From contig NZ_QGGW01000003.1 in NCBI RefSeq assembly GCF_003148775.1, positions 310,001 to 374,000 of the forward strand: a stretch of 64,000 nt of DNA, in the 5' to 3' direction. A program made the position numbers and the translations under genes. Positions 44,154-53,967 of the stretch are shown here, piece after piece (position 1 is the first letter of the stretch; the number at the start of each line of letters is the position of its first letter). The notes under the pieces were generated by a model, which did no database searches, was not told the origin of the DNA, and was given only the letters and a program-made list of their open reading frames with translations. The DNA comes from Roseicyclus mahoneyensis. GTDB taxonomy: Bacteria > Pseudomonadota > Alphaproteobacteria > Rhodobacterales > Rhodobacteraceae.

Positions 44154-45815
44154 TCAGTGATGCGGCTGACGGTCCCACATCTCGCGCGTCGGAAGCTCCT
44201 CGAAGGTGTGCTCCGGCGGCGGGTTGGGAAGGGTCCATTCCAGCGTGTCGGCGTGTTCGCCCCAATAGGCGTTCTCTTCCAGCTTCTTGCCGGCGCGCAG
44301 CGTGTAGAACACGATGCCGATGAACAAGAGGAACGAGCCAAAGGAGATGAAGGCGCCGATCGAGCTGACATAGTTCCAGAGCGCGAAGGCATCCGGGTAG
44401 TCGATGTAGCGGCGCGGCATCCCCTGACGGCCCAGGAAGTGCTGCGGGAAGAAGGTCAGATTGGTGCCGAGGAAGAAGGTCCAGAAATGCACCTTGCCGA
44501 GGAACTCGGGGTACTGGCGGCCGGACATCTTGCCGATCCAGTAATAGACGCCCGCGAAGATCCCGAACACGGCACCAAGGCTCATGACGTAGTGGAAGTG
44601 CGCCACGACGTAATAGGTGTCGTGATAGGCGCGGTCGACGCCCGCCTGGGACAAGATGATGCCCGTCGTGCCACCCAGCGTGAACAGGAAGATGAAGCCC
44701 ACGGCAAACAGCATCGGGGTCTTGAAGCTGATCGAGCCCTGCCACATCGTGGCGATCCAGCTGAAGATCTTGATGCCGGTCGGCACCGCGATCACCATCG
44801 TCGCCACCATGAAATAGGCCTGCTGCGTCAGGGTCATGCCCACGGTGTACATGTGGTGCGCCCAGACGACAAAGCCCAGACCGCCGATGGCGACCAGTGC
44901 GTAGACCATCGGCAGATAGCCAAAGATCGGCTTTTTCGAGAAGGTCGAGACCACGTGGCTGATGATGCCGAAGGCCGGCAGGATCACGATGTAGACCTCG
45001 GGGTGGCCGAAGAACCAGAAGATGTGCTGGAACAGAACCGGGTCACCGCCGCCCGACACGTCGAAGAAGGTCGTGCCGAAATTGCGGTCGGTCAGCAGCA
45101 TGGTGATGGCACCTGCCAGAACCGGCAGCGACAGCAGCAGCAGCCATGCAGTGACGAAGATCGACCAGGCAAACAGCGGCACCTTGTGCAGCGTCATGCC
45201 CGGCGCGCGCATGTTGAGGAAGGTCGTGATGATGTTGATCGAGCCGAGGATCGAGGATGCACCCGAGACGTGCACGGCGAAGATCGCGAAATCGACCGCG
45301 CGCGAGGTCGGTGCGTCCTGCCACGACAACGGCGGGTAGAAGGTCCAGCCCGGGCCTGCGCCGCCGTCGATGAACACCGCGCAGAAGGCGAGACATGTGC
45401 CCGCGACGTAAAGCCAGTAAGACAGGTTGTTCAGACGCGGAAACGCCATATCCGGCGCGCCGATCATCAGCGGCATGAAGTAGTTGCCGAAGCCGCCAAA
45501 GAGCGCTGGGATCACAACAAAGAACATCATCAAGACGCCGTGGCCCGTGATCATCACGTTCCACAAATGCCCGTCGGGGGTGCAATCCTCGACCGCGGCT
45601 GCGGTCAGGCGCGCGCCCTCGGCGCACATGTATTGCACGCCCGGTTCCATCAGTTCCATCCGCATATAGACGGTGAAAATGACAGATACGAGGCCCACCA
45701 CACCTGCCGTAAACAGGTAGAGAATGCCGATGTCCTTGTGGTTGGTGGACATGAACCACCGGGTGAAGAAACCCGGTCGGTCGTGGTCATGCCCCTGTAG
45801 CGTGGCGTCTGCCAT
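44154..45815 (-). CDS. ctaD: Cytochrome c oxidase subunit I (aa3 type)
   Basis: 553 residues from ATG 45815. Twelve membrane helices carry haem a, haem a3 and CuB. Visible: [15 protein letters not shown] at the start, [23 protein letters not shown] (haem-a His, split here), [17 protein letters not shown] (CuB His-Tyr crosslink motif), [11 protein letters not shown] (CuB His pair) and [14 protein letters not shown] (haem a3 and a His). The E286-type Glu of the D-pathway is in GHPEVY. The other oxidase subunits are not in the window; Rhodobacter also keeps ctaD apart. The main aerobic terminal oxidase subunit. Confidence 0.96.
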   Translation of the reverse strand: MADATLQGHDHDRPGFFTRWFMSTNHKDIGILYLFTAGVVGLVSVIFTVYMRMELMEPGVQYMCAEGARLTAAAVEDCTPDGHLWNVMITGHGVLMMFFVVIPALFGGFGNYFMPLMIGAPDMAFPRLNNLSYWLYVAGTCLAFCAVFIDGGAGPGWTFYPPLSWQDAPTSRAVDFAIFAVHVSGASSILGSINIITTFLNMRAPGMTLHKVPLFAWSIFVTAWLLLLSLPVLAGAITMLLTDRNFGTTFFDVSGGGDPVLFQHIFWFFGHPEVYIVILPAFGIISHVVSTFSKKPIFGYLPMVYALVAIGGLGFVVWAHHMYTVGMTLTQQAYFMVATMVIAVPTGIKIFSWIATMWQGSISFKTPMLFAVGFIFLFTLGGTTGIILSQAGVDRAYHDTYYVVAHFHYVMSLGAVFGIFAGVYYWIGKMSGRQYPEFLGKVHFWTFFLGTNLTFFPQHFLGRQGMPRRYIDYPDAFALWNYVSSIGAFISFGSFLLFIGIVFYTLRAGKKLEENAYWGEHADTLEWTLPNPPPEHTFEELPTREMWDRQPHH

Positions 45816-45999
45816 GTGGTGCTCCTGTCTGTCGCGCGTCAGTGCCGTCCGGTCTAAAACAGCCGGCATGCCATATTGTGACGTTCTACGATCCTCGCAC
45901 CAGCGGTTCAATCGCGCTCGCGTCAATCAGCCGCGACTTTGGGTGAGGGAAATTGTCTCAGATCAAGGCGTGGTCCGAATGGAGGCGGGACGGGCCGGT

Positions 46000-46617
46000 T
46001 CAGCCTATCAGGGTGACCAGAAGCCAGCCCGCCCCGCCCATCGGCATCATCGCCAGCGCGGCCCAGAGCCCGTCGCGCGTCAGCAACGAAAACCCGAGGC
46101 AGGTGACCGCCATCGCCAGCAGCGATGACGTGAAGGGCAGGATCTCGAGAAAGGGCATCGACAGTCCCGCAAGCCCACATAGCACAAGCACCAGTTGCGA
46201 GACCGGCGGGGCTGTCATCATCCGCAATCGAGGGCGGCTGTGCCGGTCGAGAAATTCCGCCGCCGGGCGCAATCGGACCAGCGCCGCCGACAGGCGATCT
46301 CGCGGAATGGATCGGCGGCCGAGCCAGCCGGGCAGCCATAGCCGGTCCCTGCCCAGCACCAGTTGCAGCGCGATGCCGGCAATGGTCAGGCCGCCAAGGC
46401 TGGACAATAGCGGGATGCCCGACAAGGGCGAGACGATGACAAGCGCCACGAGCATCATCACCGGCAGCGCGCCGGCCGGGCCAAAGGCGCCCATGACGCT
46501 GTGCAACGAGGGGTGATCCTCGTTTTCGGTCAGGGCGTCGACCTCGTCGAGCAGTTCCGTCAGGCCCTGCGGTAGATGCGGCCGCACCCGCGACGGCAAA
46601 ATGGTTGGTGATGACAT
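46000..46617 (-). CDS. ExoD-family membrane protein
   Basis: 205 residues with four or five hydrophobic segments (ALPVMMLVALVIVSPLSGIP, GGLTIAGIALQLVLG, and two near the C-terminus). SLHSVMGAFGPAGALPVMML and RDRLWLPGWLGRRSIPRDRL are typical of ExoD, first described for exopolysaccharide synthesis in rhizobia; the molecular role is unknown. It lies upstream of a short hairpin and downstream of ctaD. Confidence 0.82.
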   Translation of the reverse strand: MSSPTILPSRVRPHLPQGLTELLDEVDALTENEDHPSLHSVMGAFGPAGALPVMMLVALVIVSPLSGIPLLSSLGGLTIAGIALQLVLGRDRLWLPGWLGRRSIPRDRLSAALVRLRPAAEFLDRHSRPRLRMMTAPPVSQLVLVLCGLAGLSMPFLEILPFTSSLLAMAVTCLGFSLLTRDGLWAALAMMPMGGAGWLLVTLIG

Positions 46618-46631
46618 CTCGTACCCGCGCC

Positions 46632-46658
46632 CCTGTCCCGGCGGCGTGCCGGGACAGG
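46632..46658. other. Perfect 11-bp hairpin upstream of the ExoD gene
   Basis: CCTGTCCCGGC (46632-46642) and GCCGGGACAGG (46648-46658) around 5 bases. No T-run follows on either strand. It may end the upstream secreted-protein transcript or sit in the exoD leader. Confidence 0.45.
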
Positions 46659-46722
46659 CAGTGCAGATAGGCGCGCCGTAGGGGTTTCGGAAGGATCGCG
46701 CCTGCGCTCGGCGCGCGCCCGC

Positions 46723-47112
46723 CTATTCGAAGAACAGGCCTTCGTTGGTGACCTGAACGATCGCGGTGCCGCAATAATCGATGTAGCCGTCCAGCACGGC
46801 GCCATTGCGGAAGACCACGCGGGTCAGGATCTCGCAGCGTGTGTCCAGCGGGTCGCTGAATTCCAGCGTCAAGCCTTCGCCGGGGGCCATGCCGCGCGCC
46901 AACCAGTTGTGGCTGAAGGCGCCCGACATCTCCTGAATCTGGAAGGCCTGCAGCGCGATGGACGAGTCGTTGAACAGATTAAAGGTCCAATCATCTTGAT
47001 GCAGATTTTGCTGCGCTGTGGCGGGCAGCGCAAGAAAGGCAACGAGCGCAAGGGTTGCGAACGCAGGCGCAGCAATGGAGAGCGCCCGGAAAGGACGGTT
47101 CGGCGTCGTCAT
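46723..47112 (-). CDS. Secreted hypothetical protein, 129 residues
   Basis: A long signal peptide (AAPAFATLALVAFLALPATAQ) leads into a mature part of about 95 residues with two Cys (DTRCEIL and YIDYCGTA), likely a disulphide. Beta-rich pattern: WTFNLFNDSSIALQAFQIQE. It is periplasmic or extracellular. No family recognised. Confidence 0.65.
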   Translation of the reverse strand: MTTPNRPFRALSIAAPAFATLALVAFLALPATAQQNLHQDDWTFNLFNDSSIALQAFQIQEMSGAFSHNWLARGMAPGEGLTLEFSDPLDTRCEILTRVVFRNGAVLDGYIDYCGTAIVQVTNEGLFFE

Positions 47113-47254
47113 GTGGGTGGTCCGTGACTGAGGATGCGGATTGCATCGTGGACAGGCTATCGCTCTTCCAAACCAAGGGGCACGGGCTATCGATAGTGAA
47201 GCGCGAAAACCCAGGCTTGTGGCGGCAAGGCCACAGCGGTCGGACAGGGCCGTC

Positions 47255-47917
47255 CTAACCCGGCTTCAGGTCGCAAAAGGCCGTCGCAAAGGACGCCCGG
47301 AGGGCAAGGTCGAGGTCATCCATCGTCACCGGAAGGCCCAGATCGACAAGGCTCGTCACGCCATGCCCGGTGATCCCGCAAGGCACGATGCCGTCGAAAT
47401 GGCCGAGGTCCGGGTCGAGGTTGATCGACAGCCCGTGAAAACTGATCCATTTGCGCAGCCGCACGCCGATGGCCGCGATCTTGTCCTCGCGCGGGGTACC
47501 ATCGGGCAGGGGTGGCTTGTCGGGCCTCGCCACCCATACGCCGACGCGGCCCGCCCGCACCTCTCCCGCGACGTTGAATTGGGCCAGCGTGGCGATCACC
47601 CATGTCTCCAGCGTGGTGACAAAGGCGCGCACGTCGCGGCCGCGCCGGTTGAGGTCGAGCATGACATAGACGACGCGCTGGCCCGGACCGTGATAGGTGT
47701 ATTGCCCGCCACGGCGCGTGACATGCACCGGGAAACGGTCGGGATCGGTCAGGTCTTCGGGCCGGGCCGAGGTGCCCGCGGTATAGAGGGCGGGGTGTTC
47801 GAGCAGCCAGATCGCCTCGTCCGCCGTGCCTTGCGCGATGGCATCCGCACGCGCCTCCATCCAGGCGACGGCCTCGGCATAGCCCACCGGCCGGTCCGAG
47901 GTGATCCATTCCACCAT
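47255..47917 (-). CDS. lipB: Octanoyl-[acyl-carrier-protein]:protein octanoyltransferase
   Basis: 220 residues. First enzyme of lipoate attachment: moves octanoyl from ACP to lipoyl domains. The conserved [20 protein letters not shown], the Lys-containing [17 protein letters not shown] and the nucleophile Cys in [15 protein letters not shown] are visible. It starts 12 bp after the LytTR stop, with AGAGGG overlapping that region, so the two may be cotranscribed. Confidence 0.94.
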   Translation of the reverse strand: MVEWITSDRPVGYAEAVAWMEARADAIAQGTADEAIWLLEHPALYTAGTSARPEDLTDPDRFPVHVTRRGGQYTYHGPGQRVVYVMLDLNRRGRDVRAFVTTLETWVIATLAQFNVAGEVRAGRVGVWVARPDKPPLPDGTPREDKIAAIGVRLRKWISFHGLSINLDPDLGHFDGIVPCGITGHGVTSLVDLGLPVTMDDLDLALRASFATAFCDLKPG

Positions 47918-47929
47918 GTTGCCCTCTCT

Positions 47930-48709
47930 TCAGCGGGGCAGGAGGCCCGCCTCTCTCAGCGCCGGGATATGCGAGCGCGAGGCGGGAATGTCACCCCCCA
48001 CCGTCATTTCAAGGATCGCGCGGTCGCCGTCGCGGCGCACGGCCCTGACGGCCGCCAGCGCCACCCAATGCGAGCGGTGCACCTGCAGGCCCGGCGTGGG
48101 CGCGGCCTCGCGGATCGCGTCGCCAAGGCGCATGAGCAGCATCGTCTCGCCCCGCGTGGTGCGGATGCGGACGTAGTGATCCTCGACCGACAGCGCCACG
48201 AGCGCCCCGCGCCGGTCGAGCGGCACCCGGTCCAGCAAGGGTGGCGGGGCGTCGGATGCGTTTTGCGTGGCAGGCCCGGACTCCGCCTGAACCTGCAGGA
48301 GCAAGGTGGCGATGACGGCCACGGCGAAGATCGCTGCAAGGGTCCAGATCATCCCGCCGGTGTCGGGCCACGCGCCCAGGAGCAGACGGTTCAGACCAGC
48401 CACGACCCCCGTGACCGCCACCGCCGTCGCCAACGTCACGGCGGCCACGCGCAACGCCCGGCCCCGGCCGGCAAGACGCGGCCTGAACATGATGTCGATG
48501 GCTGCGCCCATGGCATAGGTGCTGAACACCACGGCGCCCCAATAGCCCGCCCGCGCCCCAAGCGAGAGGCGGTCGAGCGTGCCGAAGGGACCGGCCAGCA
48601 CCAGCACGGCCACGGCGCCCGCCAATGCGGCCAGGGTCGTGGGGCGGACCAGATGGGCCCGCAGGTCACGAAGCGCGGACTGCGGCGGGCGGTCAGTCAC
48701 GAAGTTCAT
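47930..48709 (-). CDS. LytTR-domain membrane regulator
   Basis: 259 residues from ATG 48709, set by GCAAGGAGCG before it. Four hydrophobic helices lie in the first 150 residues (TLAALAGAVAVLVLAGPFG, ALRVAAVTLATAVAVTGVVAG, MIWTLAAIFAVAVIATLLL). The C-terminal LytTR DNA-binding domain reads ALSVEDHYVRIRTTRGETML and QVHRSHWVALAAV. It is a one-component membrane-bound regulator. It diverges from a small membrane-protein gene, its likely target. Confidence 0.85.
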   Translation of the reverse strand: MNFVTDRPPQSALRDLRAHLVRPTTLAALAGAVAVLVLAGPFGTLDRLSLGARAGYWGAVVFSTYAMGAAIDIMFRPRLAGRGRALRVAAVTLATAVAVTGVVAGLNRLLLGAWPDTGGMIWTLAAIFAVAVIATLLLQVQAESGPATQNASDAPPPLLDRVPLDRRGALVALSVEDHYVRIRTTRGETMLLMRLGDAIREAAPTPGLQVHRSHWVALAAVRAVRRDGDRAILEMTVGGDIPASRSHIPALREAGLLPR

Positions 48710-48819
48710 CCGCTCCTTGCGAAGGCGCGCTGGAAAGGCGGCGCGCGGATTGGTGAAGACCCTGCCAAAGCCATGCCCCGCCCACAAGACGGTGCGCGCC
48801 CCACGAAAGGACCTGCCCG

Positions 48820-49317
48820 ATGACCCTGCCCGATCTCGCCGCCCTGCCAACCGCCCTGCACCTGCATCTATGGCCCGCGCTGCTCGCGCTGCTGCTGGGC
48901 CCTGTGGCGCTCACCCGTCGCCGCCGCGACGTCCGGCACAAGGTGGCGGGCTACATCTGGGTCACTGCGATGGCCCTGACCGCGGCCAGCGCCTTCTGGC
49001 TCGAGGCGGCGATCTTGCCGCTGGCCTTTGGCTTCGGTCCGATCCACGCGCTGTCGGTGCTGGTGCTTTATGGTCTGTGGCGGGGCGTGTCCGCGGCCCG
49101 CGCAGGCGATGTCGCGGCCCATTCGGGCTGGATGCGCGGGCTCTATTGGCAGGCCCTGATCGTGGCGGGCACCTTCACGCTCTTGCCCGGTCGCACGCTC
49201 AACACACTGATCTTTGGGGATCGTCCCTCGCTGGGTGCGGTCGTGATCGTGGGGATCGCCCTGGCTATTGCCCTGCGGATCGTGCGGGGGCGGCGTGCGC
49301 GCCCTGCGGCGGGGTAG
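48820..49317 (+). CDS. DUF2306-like membrane protein
   Basis: 165 residues with about five hydrophobic segments (LWPALLALLLGPVALT, YIWVTAMALTAASAFWLEA, IHALSVLVLYGLWRGV, and two more). HKVAGYIWVTAM is typical of DUF2306 proteins. Function unknown. It is divergent from the LytTR regulator 110 bp away, an arrangement suggesting control by it. Confidence 0.75.
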   Translation: MTLPDLAALPTALHLHLWPALLALLLGPVALTRRRRDVRHKVAGYIWVTAMALTAASAFWLEAAILPLAFGFGPIHALSVLVLYGLWRGVSAARAGDVAAHSGWMRGLYWQALIVAGTFTLLPGRTLNTLIFGDRPSLGAVVIVGIALAIALRIVRGRRARPAAG

Positions 49318-49340
49318 GGTTTTCCGCAGGGCAAGGATTT

Positions 49341-49371
49341 TTGGACTTAGCATCGCGCGACCCTGTGCTAG
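49341..49371 (+). promoter_or_regulatory. Possible sigma-70 promoter of the peptidoglycan-binding gene
   Basis: TTGGAC (49341-49346) and TGCTAG (49366-49371) are spaced 19 bases, a little long, 66 bases before the start. It is the best match in the gap but weak. Confidence 0.3.
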
Positions 49372-49436
49372 TCTTTAGCCAGCCAACGACCCCTGCCGTA
49401 CAATTCCGGGTCAAAATTCATCTGGAGGGACCAAAG

Positions 49437-50777
49437 ATGTTCGCTAAATTCCTTACCTCGGCCAGCCTGATCGCGGCGATTGCCCTTGTTCCTGCCGAGC
49501 GCGCCGAAGCAGATGCCGCTGAATTCCTCGGCGGTGCGCTGATCGGCGGTGTCATCGGCCATGCTCTCGCGCAGGGCAACCGCAATACCCGTCCGGTGAC
49601 CGGGACAGCCCCGCGCGTCGTGCGCCCCGGCATTCCTGCAACCCAGCAGGGCCGCGAGACGCAGCTTGCGCTCAACTATTTCGGCTTCAACGCGGGCTCC
49701 GTCGACGGTCAGATCGGCAATGGTACCCGCGCCGCGATCGAACGCTACCAGCGCGCCATGGGCTATCCGGTCAACGGGCGCGAGTTTTCCAACTACCAGT
49801 TCGAATACCTGATGGATGCCTATTATTGGGGCCAGAACGGGGGTGCGCAGCAGACGGGCATGTCGGGCCAGCCGCTGCTCTTCGCCTACCGTGACAGCCG
49901 CGAAGGCCGCCCGCTGCCGGCCGCCGCGCCGCAATTCGCCCCACAGCCGCCCGCAACCACCGTGATCGTCAACCCGCAGCCGCAGATCGCGCCGGTCGCA
50001 CCTGCGCCGGGCGTTCTGGCCGCTGCACCCGCTGTGCCCAATCTGTTCGCCAATTCCGCGCCGACCGCATCGCTGGCCAACACCTGTAACGGCGTGATGC
50101 TGCAGACCTCGACCAATGGCGGCTATGTCACGCTGGCGACGATGCGCGACCCCGATTTCACGCTCAGCGAACAGTTCTGCGTCGCCCGAACCTACGCCAT
50201 GGCGCAGGGCGAGCAGCTGATGCAGAACATCAACGGGCTCAGCCCGGCGCAGATCACGGACCAGTGCGGCCAGTTCGCGCAGCTTTTCAGCAGCCAGATC
50301 GATCAGGCCTCGTTGACCGGACCCACGCAGCTGACGCCGCAGGTGACAACCATCGCGCTGGGCTCGGGCATGCCGCCCGCCGATCTGTCGGCCACGGCAC
50401 GGGTCTGCCTGTCGGTGGGCTACGCGCAGGACAACATGCGCATGGCCGTTGGATCCGCGCTGGCGTTGACCGCCATGGGCGAGCCCGCCTACGGCGAATT
50501 GCTTGGCCATCACCTGCGCGAAGGCTTTGGCACCACGACGCGCCCCGATCTGGCGATGCAATGGTACAACACCAGCCTGAGCGCGCTTGAGCAGGGCGCC
50601 CAGCCCGCCTTCATGCCCGGCCAGCCCGAGCGGACGCAGCTTTTGCGCGCGGCTACGATGCAGTTGCAGGGCGCGCCCGCGATGCCCACGCCAGTGCCTG
50701 CCGCTCAGCAGGTCCCAGTGCCTGTCCCCGTGCCGGTGCCGCAAAACGCGCTGCCGATGTTCAACGTCACCCAATAA
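49437..50777 (+). CDS. Secreted peptidoglycan-binding-domain protein
   Basis: 446 residues from ATG 49437 after GGAGGGA; the frame stays open upstream but without a ribosome site. Signal peptide (FLTSASLIAAIALVPAERAEA), a glycine-rich hydrophobic patch (FLGGALIGGVIGHALAQ), then a PG_binding_1 module (QLALNYFGFNAGSVDGQIGN, GTRAAIERYQRAMGYPVNG). A Pro/Ala-rich linker leads to a helical C-terminal domain of about 200 residues with several Cys, and the tail ends in a Pro-Val repeat (VPVPVPVPVPQ). It probably binds cell wall in the periplasm. Followed by a strong terminator. Confidence 0.8.
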   Translation: MFAKFLTSASLIAAIALVPAERAEADAAEFLGGALIGGVIGHALAQGNRNTRPVTGTAPRVVRPGIPATQQGRETQLALNYFGFNAGSVDGQIGNGTRAAIERYQRAMGYPVNGREFSNYQFEYLMDAYYWGQNGGAQQTGMSGQPLLFAYRDSREGRPLPAAAPQFAPQPPATTVIVNPQPQIAPVAPAPGVLAAAPAVPNLFANSAPTASLANTCNGVMLQTSTNGGYVTLATMRDPDFTLSEQFCVARTYAMAQGEQLMQNINGLSPAQITDQCGQFAQLFSSQIDQASLTGPTQLTPQVTTIALGSGMPPADLSATARVCLSVGYAQDNMRMAVGSALALTAMGEPAYGELLGHHLREGFGTTTRPDLAMQWYNTSLSALEQGAQPAFMPGQPERTQLLRAATMQLQGAPAMPTPVPAAQQVPVPVPVPVPQNALPMFNVTQ

Positions 50778-50802
50778 GCGCCGCGCATCGGCGCGATCAC
50801 CG

Positions 50803-50835
50803 CCGGGCCCTGTCGCGGGGCCCGGTTTTCTTTTT
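50803..50835 (+). terminator. Rho-independent terminator after the peptidoglycan-binding gene
   Basis: CCGGGCCC and GGGCCCGG pair perfectly around 7 bases and run into TTTTCTTTTT. Confidence 0.9.
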
Positions 50836-50953
50836 CGCACAAGGCGCAGGATGGCATCCGGCCCCGCTATGACGCTGCCATGAAAATTTCCCGTCGCGCC
50901 CTCTTCACAAGGGCGCTGCCCTCGGCTAAACGCCTGCCACTACCTGATCACGT

Positions 50954-51040
50954 GCGGTCGTGGCGGAATTGGTAGACGCGCAGCGTTGAGGTCGCTGTGG
51001 GGTAACTCCCGTGGAAGTTCGAGTCTTCTCGACCGCACCA
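50954..51040 (+). tRNA. tRNA-Leu (GAG anticodon)
   Basis: 87 bases including encoded CCA. The acceptor stem GCGGTCG pairs with CGACCGC, D-loop GGTAGAC, anticodon stem CAGCG/CGCTG around TTGAGGT (anticodon GAG), a long variable arm, and T-loop TTCGAGT. It reads CUC/CUU leucine codons. Confidence 0.95.
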
Positions 51041-51149
51041 ATCAGGTCTGTATGGCAGGCTATAGGCCTGCCTCGGCCCCCTTATCCCCGTGACAGCGCG
51101 CGTCGAACATGATTAGTCGCCCCCGATCATGTCACGGAGGGAGGACAGA

Positions 51150-51995
51150 ATGAAATTCATGCGGATAGGCGATGTCGGGGCGGAACGCCCCGCGGTGCTG
51201 GATGCGGCCGGAACGGCGCGCGACATCTCGGGGATCGTGGCCGATATCGGCCCGGATACGATCGAAACCCTGACCGAACGTCTGGCTGGTGTGGACCTGT
51301 CCGGCTTGCCTGCGCTGGCGGTGGAAGGGCAGCGCATCGGCGCGCCCTTTGCGCGGCCGCGCAACATCTGGTGCATCGGGCTGAATTACTCCGACCATGC
51401 TGCCGAGGCGGGCATGCCGGTGCCGTCCGAGCCCATCATCTTCAGCAAGCCCGGAAGCACGTTGTGCGGTCCGACCGACCCGATCCTGACATCGCCCAAC
51501 ATGTCCAAGATCGACTGGGAGGTCGAACTGGGCATCGTCATCGGCACGCCTGCGCTGGATATCGCGCCGGGCACGGCGATGGACCATGTCTTTGGCTATG
51601 TCGCCGCCAATGACGTGTCCGAGCGCGTCTGGCAGCTGGAACGCGGCGGGCAGTGGATGAAGGGCAAGAGCTATCCGTCTTTCTGCCCTTGCGGCCCTTG
51701 GCTGGTCACCCGCGACGAGGTCCCCGATCCGCAGGCGCTGGGGATGGAGCTGTCGGTGAACGGTGAGGTGATGCAGACTGGCACCACCGCAACGATGATC
51801 TTCGGTGTCGCACATATCGTCGAGTACCTCAGCCGGTTCGCGCTGCTCGAAGCCGGAGATCTGATCGTGACGGGCACCCCGCCGGGCGTGGGCATGGGGA
51901 AAAAGCCACCGCGCTACCTGCAGAACGGCGATGTCGTCGAGATGTCGATCGAGGGCTTGGGCGCGCATCGCTCGCCCGTTCGCGCGCGGGTCTGA
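51150..51995 (+). CDS. Fumarylacetoacetate hydrolase family protein
   Basis: 281 residues from ATG 51150 after GGAGGGAGGA. The FAH-fold metal site is visible: WEVELGIVIG (E-x-E), AANDVSERVWQ with the Asp, and KSYPSFCPCGPWLV with the Lys. The late GDLIVTGTPPGVGMGKKPP is typical. Members hydrolyse or isomerise acyl-pyruvates such as ureidoglycolate or 2-hydroxyhepta-dienedioate intermediates; the substrate is not readable. Alone between tRNA-Leu and the ABC gene. Confidence 0.87.
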   Translation: MKFMRIGDVGAERPAVLDAAGTARDISGIVADIGPDTIETLTERLAGVDLSGLPALAVEGQRIGAPFARPRNIWCIGLNYSDHAAEAGMPVPSEPIIFSKPGSTLCGPTDPILTSPNMSKIDWEVELGIVIGTPALDIAPGTAMDHVFGYVAANDVSERVWQLERGGQWMKGKSYPSFCPCGPWLVTRDEVPDPQALGMELSVNGEVMQTGTTATMIFGVAHIVEYLSRFALLEAGDLIVTGTPPGVGMGKKPPRYLQNGDVVEMSIEGLGAHRSPVRARV

Positions 51996-52038
51996 TGTCA
52001 GGCGCGGCGTCGGTGTATGGATCACCGGCGCCGTCTGC

Positions 52039-53883
52039 CTAGAGCGTGGTGGTCACACCCGCTGATTGCAGATCGTGAAGCCGTGCGTAGGCGCCATTGG
52101 CTGCCATCAACTCGGCGTGGGTGCCTTCCTCGATCGCGCTGCCCCGGTCCAGCACCACGATCTTGTCGGCGTCCCGGATCGTCGACAGGCGATGTGCGAT
52201 CACCAAGGTCGTGCGCCCTTGCGACAGCCGCGCCAGCGCGTCCTGCACCAGCTGTTCCGAGCGGGCGTCAAGCGCCGAGGTCGGTTCGTCCAGAAGCAAG
52301 ATGGGCGCCGATTTCAGCATCGCGCGGGCAATCGCCACGCGCTGGCGTTGCCCGCCCGACAGGGCCGATCCGCGCGGGCCGACGCCGGTGTCCAGCCCCT
52401 CGGGCAGGGCTTCGGCAAACTCCAGCACCGAGGCCGCCTCGGCCGCTGCGCGCACCTCGGCCTCTGTGGCGTCGAGACGTCCCAGACGGATGTTTTCGGC
52501 AATGGTGGTGTCGAACAGCGCGGTTTCCTGCCCCACCACGGCAATAGCGTCGCGCAGGCCGTCGAGGCCAAGATGGCGCACGTCCGTGCCACCGATGCTG
52601 ATTGTGCCGGCCGAGGGGTCGACCAGCCGCGTCAACAGGCCGAAGACGGTCGTCTTGCCCGCCCCTGACGGTCCCACGAGGGCGGTGGTCTGCCCCTCCG
52701 CGGCGGTCAGGCTGAGACCCGCCAGAACGGGCAGATGACCATAGGCAAAGCGCACCTCGTCGAATCGGATATCGCCGGGCTGCACCGGCCGGGGCGCGGC
52801 AGGCGGCAGGATCGTCGGCCGCGCCTCAAGCACGGCATAGAGCCGGTCGAGCGAGGCGATCCCGGCCTGGATCTGGCCGGCGATGTTGGACAGCCGGCGC
52901 AGCGGGTCGAAGAGCAGCGCCAGCGCGGTGAAGAAGGACATGAATTGCCCCACCGTCTTGTCGCCCGCGATGATCTGCGCTCCGCCATAATAGAGCACGG
53001 CGACAAAGCCTGCCGCCGTGATCACATCGATCATCGCAGGGTTGGCGGCCAGTCCGCGTTGCGCGCGCAGGGCCTGTCGCAAATAACGCTGCACCTCGGC
53101 GCCGAAACGCGAGGTCTCGTGCGTTTCCAGCCGGTTGAGCTTGATCGACTGGATGCCGTGGAACATCTCGTCGAGCTGGGTCGACAGGCGCGCTGCCGCC
53201 TCTCGGCTGGCGTTGGTCGTGGTGCGGATATAGCCTTGCACCGCGATGATCGGCAAGATCAGCAGCGGCAGGCCCACCAGCGCCAAGAGCGTCCAAATCC
53301 AGTCGTTGACCAGCATCACCGTCAAGAGCGACGCAAGCGTGATCGTATCGCGCCCCAGCGACATCACGGTGGACGACGCCAGCCCCTGAAGCGCCAGCGT
53401 GTCCCCGCGCACCCGTTCGATCAGCGCGCCGGGCGGATTGTCGCGGAAATAGCTCAGGTCGAGTGACAGCAGGTGGGTGACCAGCCGCGACTGCAGCGCG
53501 GTCGTGACCTTGAGGCCGATCGACACGATGATCAGCCGCTGCGCAAATCCCGCCACGGCGCGCGCCACGAAGATCACGGCAATGGCGATGGCGATCCATC
53601 CCACACCCTCCATGCTGCCCGCCCCGAACATGTCGTCGAAGAGCGGCTGGACCATATAGGCCAGCACGCCCAGCGTCGCTCCCTCGACCGACATCAGGGC
53701 TGCGGCCAGCAAGAGCCGGGGCAGGTGGCCGCGCACATGCTCGCGCCAGAGCCGCCCCAGGAGGTGGCGCGCGGTGGCGGCCTCGGTGGCCTTTGGGTCG
53801 GCTGGTCTTTGCAGGGCAATGGCCTCGCGGCGGGGGCAGATGTGGCGAGGTCGGGACTTATGCCATGTGCCTGCATCAGACAA
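52039..53883 (-). CDS. ABC exporter, fused membrane and ATPase domains (MsbA-like)
   Basis: About 614 residues if started at TTG 53883; the true start is uncertain, since no ATG precedes the first helix and the longer frame overlaps the divergent DUF1330 gene. Six membrane helices, then an ATPase domain: Walker A GPSGAGKTT, Q-loop VGQETALFD, signature LSGGQRQRVAIARA, Walker B ILLLDEPTSALD and H-loop IAHRLSTI. The IERVRGDTLALQ and NASREAAARL helices resemble lipid A/multidrug exporters. It works as a homodimer in the inner membrane; the cargo is unknown. Confidence 0.88.
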   Translation of the reverse strand: MSDAGTWHKSRPRHICPRREAIALQRPADPKATEAATARHLLGRLWREHVRGHLPRLLLAAALMSVEGATLGVLAYMVQPLFDDMFGAGSMEGVGWIAIAIAVIFVARAVAGFAQRLIIVSIGLKVTTALQSRLVTHLLSLDLSYFRDNPPGALIERVRGDTLALQGLASSTVMSLGRDTITLASLLTVMLVNDWIWTLLALVGLPLLILPIIAVQGYIRTTTNASREAAARLSTQLDEMFHGIQSIKLNRLETHETSRFGAEVQRYLRQALRAQRGLAANPAMIDVITAAGFVAVLYYGGAQIIAGDKTVGQFMSFFTALALLFDPLRRLSNIAGQIQAGIASLDRLYAVLEARPTILPPAAPRPVQPGDIRFDEVRFAYGHLPVLAGLSLTAAEGQTTALVGPSGAGKTTVFGLLTRLVDPSAGTISIGGTDVRHLGLDGLRDAIAVVGQETALFDTTIAENIRLGRLDATEAEVRAAAEAASVLEFAEALPEGLDTGVGPRGSALSGGQRQRVAIARAMLKSAPILLLDEPTSALDARSEQLVQDALARLSQGRTTLVIAHRLSTIRDADKIVVLDRGSAIEEGTHAELMAANGAYARLHDLQSAGVTTTL

Positions 53884-53967
53884 GCCGCGCCCTTGGCGCT
53901 TTGGGCAGACAAGCGGTGGCCGAGGCGATAAGAGGTTGCCGAAAGACCCCGAATAAGGACGACAGCG

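Noticed and set aside
44157-45800. A 547-residue open frame on the plus strand opposite ctaD
   Set aside because: Antisense shadow of ctaD; it is low-complexity Arg/His/Asp-rich and has no ribosome site.
48579-49436. A long N-terminal extension of the peptidoglycan-binding protein
   Set aside because: The frame is open by chance through another gene. The signal peptide and GGAGGGA place the start at 49437.
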